Below, one piece after another: positions 7,484-7,770 of a stretch of DNA of 7,770 nucleotides. The stretch covers positions 1 to 7,770 of the forward strand of contig CAJJOO010000057.1 in NCBI GenBank assembly GCA_905193395.1, written 5' to 3'. The notes beneath the pieces are model-generated. The model was given only the letters and a program-made list of their open reading frames with translations, did not search any database and was not told the origin of the DNA. The stretch comes from an uncultured Porphyromonadaceae bacterium (GTDB lineage: Bacteria > Bacteroidota > Bacteroidia > Bacteroidales > Muribaculaceae). Position 1 is the stretch's first letter. Each line of letters begins with the position of its first letter. The position numbers and the translations under genes are program-made.

Positions 7484-7630
7484 TTTTTCACCGCGTTTTA
7501 GTTAAAATATTTAAAACAATCACCGATGTCGCGTAATCATGACGTCTGCAAGCGCCCCACGGCTTTCCGGCGGCAATTATTCGTCTTTCGCGCCTCTTTT
7601 AAATTATTTTATCAAAAAACGCCAGAAAAA

Positions 7631-7662
7631 GTTGCGGATTGTACAAAATTGGCTTAACTTCG
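7631..7662 (+). promoter_or_regulatory. Probable promoter of the debranching-enzyme-like gene
   Basis: GTTG (7631-7634), a 20-bp spacer and TAACTTCG (7655-7662) match the Bacteroidetes pattern with one mismatch in each box. The start would be near 7668, giving a leader of about 69 nt before the ATG at 7737. Confidence 0.55.
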
Positions 7663-7736
7663 TGGGGTCTAACACAAACGGCCCGACGGCCGTACAAACC
7701 CGCCAACTGAAAAATACATATAACCAATCCTAAAAC

Positions 7737-7770
7737 ATGAGTTATTTAAAATTTGATAAAAACCTGCTGA
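7737..7770 (+). CDS. Start of a probable glycogen debranching enzyme (truncated by window end)
   Basis: Only the first 11 codons are present, reading MSYLKFDKNLL. I recall this opening from cytoplasmic glycogen debranching proteins (amylo-alpha-1,6-glucosidase type) of Bacteroides relatives, which start MSYLKFDK and continue with a conserved N-terminal domain. Those enzymes remove alpha-1,6 branches during glycogen breakdown. The ATG follows an A-rich stretch (CCTAAAAC), as is common for Bacteroidales translation starts. A promoter-like element lies upstream at 7631-7662. The identification rests on a very short match and on memory of the family, so it is provisional; that a real gene begins here is more certain than what it encodes. 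Confidence 0.6.
   Translation, partial: MSYLKFDKNLL

Larger units (their letters stand above)
7430..7736. other. Divergent intergenic region between ompA-like and debranching genes
   Basis: About 307 AT-rich bases hold one promoter facing each way and no convincing gene. Between the promoters (7484-7630) I see only AT-rich sequence, a GTTTTA/TAAAAC inverted pair (7495-7500 and 7512-7517) and the 10-mer TTTCCGGCGG at 7564-7573, which also occurs in the protease leader. A palindrome ACGGCCGT sits at 7686-7693 in the debranching leader. An open frame at 7539-7733 has no family resemblance and overlaps the plus-strand promoter. Confidence 0.7.

Noticed and set aside
7539..7733. A 64-codon plus-strand open frame in the divergent intergenic region
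   Set aside because: It overlaps the predicted promoter and leader of the gene at 7737, is of low complexity and matches no family.
1..7770. CRISPR arrays, tRNA or rRNA genes, insertion sequences
   Set aside because: No regularly spaced direct repeats, no tRNA-like cloverleaf or rRNA segments, and no transposase or terminal repeats were seen in reading both strands.

Overview
The window looks like the chromosome of a Bacteroidales bacterium. Four places match the Bacteroidetes-type promoter (TTTG, 20 bp, TAnnTTTG), genes lack obvious Shine-Dalgarno sites, and the protein types fit the order (secreted M6 protease with Fn3 repeats, periplasmic six-hairpin glycosidase, OmpA variant with a GYASPEG motif, and a debranching-enzyme-like N-terminus starting MSYLKFDKNLL). 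The high G+C of the coding regions would suit a Muribaculaceae-like lineage, but that family assignment is only an inference.

Layout. Bases 1-2136 (minus) hold a secreted M6-family metalloprotease that runs off the left edge. Bases 2137-2297 hold its promoter and a perfect 13-bp inverted repeat lying just downstream of the predicted transcription start. Bases 2298-4583 (minus) encode an exported six-hairpin-type glycoside hydrolase with a C-terminal carbohydrate-binding-like module. Bases 4623-5966 (minus) are tilS, the tRNA-Ile lysidine synthetase gene, broken at codon 259 by one in-frame TGA. Bases 6015-6284 (minus) encode a three-helix SemiSWEET/PQ-loop sugar transporter. Bases 6323-7429 (minus) encode an outer-membrane beta-barrel/OmpA protein. 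Bases 7430-7736 are a divergent promoter region, and at 7737 a plus-strand gene begins that looks like the cytoplasmic glycogen debranching enzyme of Bacteroidales; only 11 codons are in the window.

From spacing and promoters the likely transcription units are: ompA plus SemiSWEET (37-bp gap), tilS plus the glycosidase (39-bp gap, no internal promoter seen), the M6 protease alone, and the divergent debranching gene. The genes do not form one obvious pathway. There is a loose carbohydrate theme (glycosidase, SemiSWEET, debranching enzyme) beside housekeeping functions (tilS, ompA).

I do not see a novel multi-gene system. The points most worth checking are the in-frame stop in a normally essential gene, a TilS mRNA predicted to be leaderless, and the paired palindromes/hairpin at the 5' end of the protease transcript.
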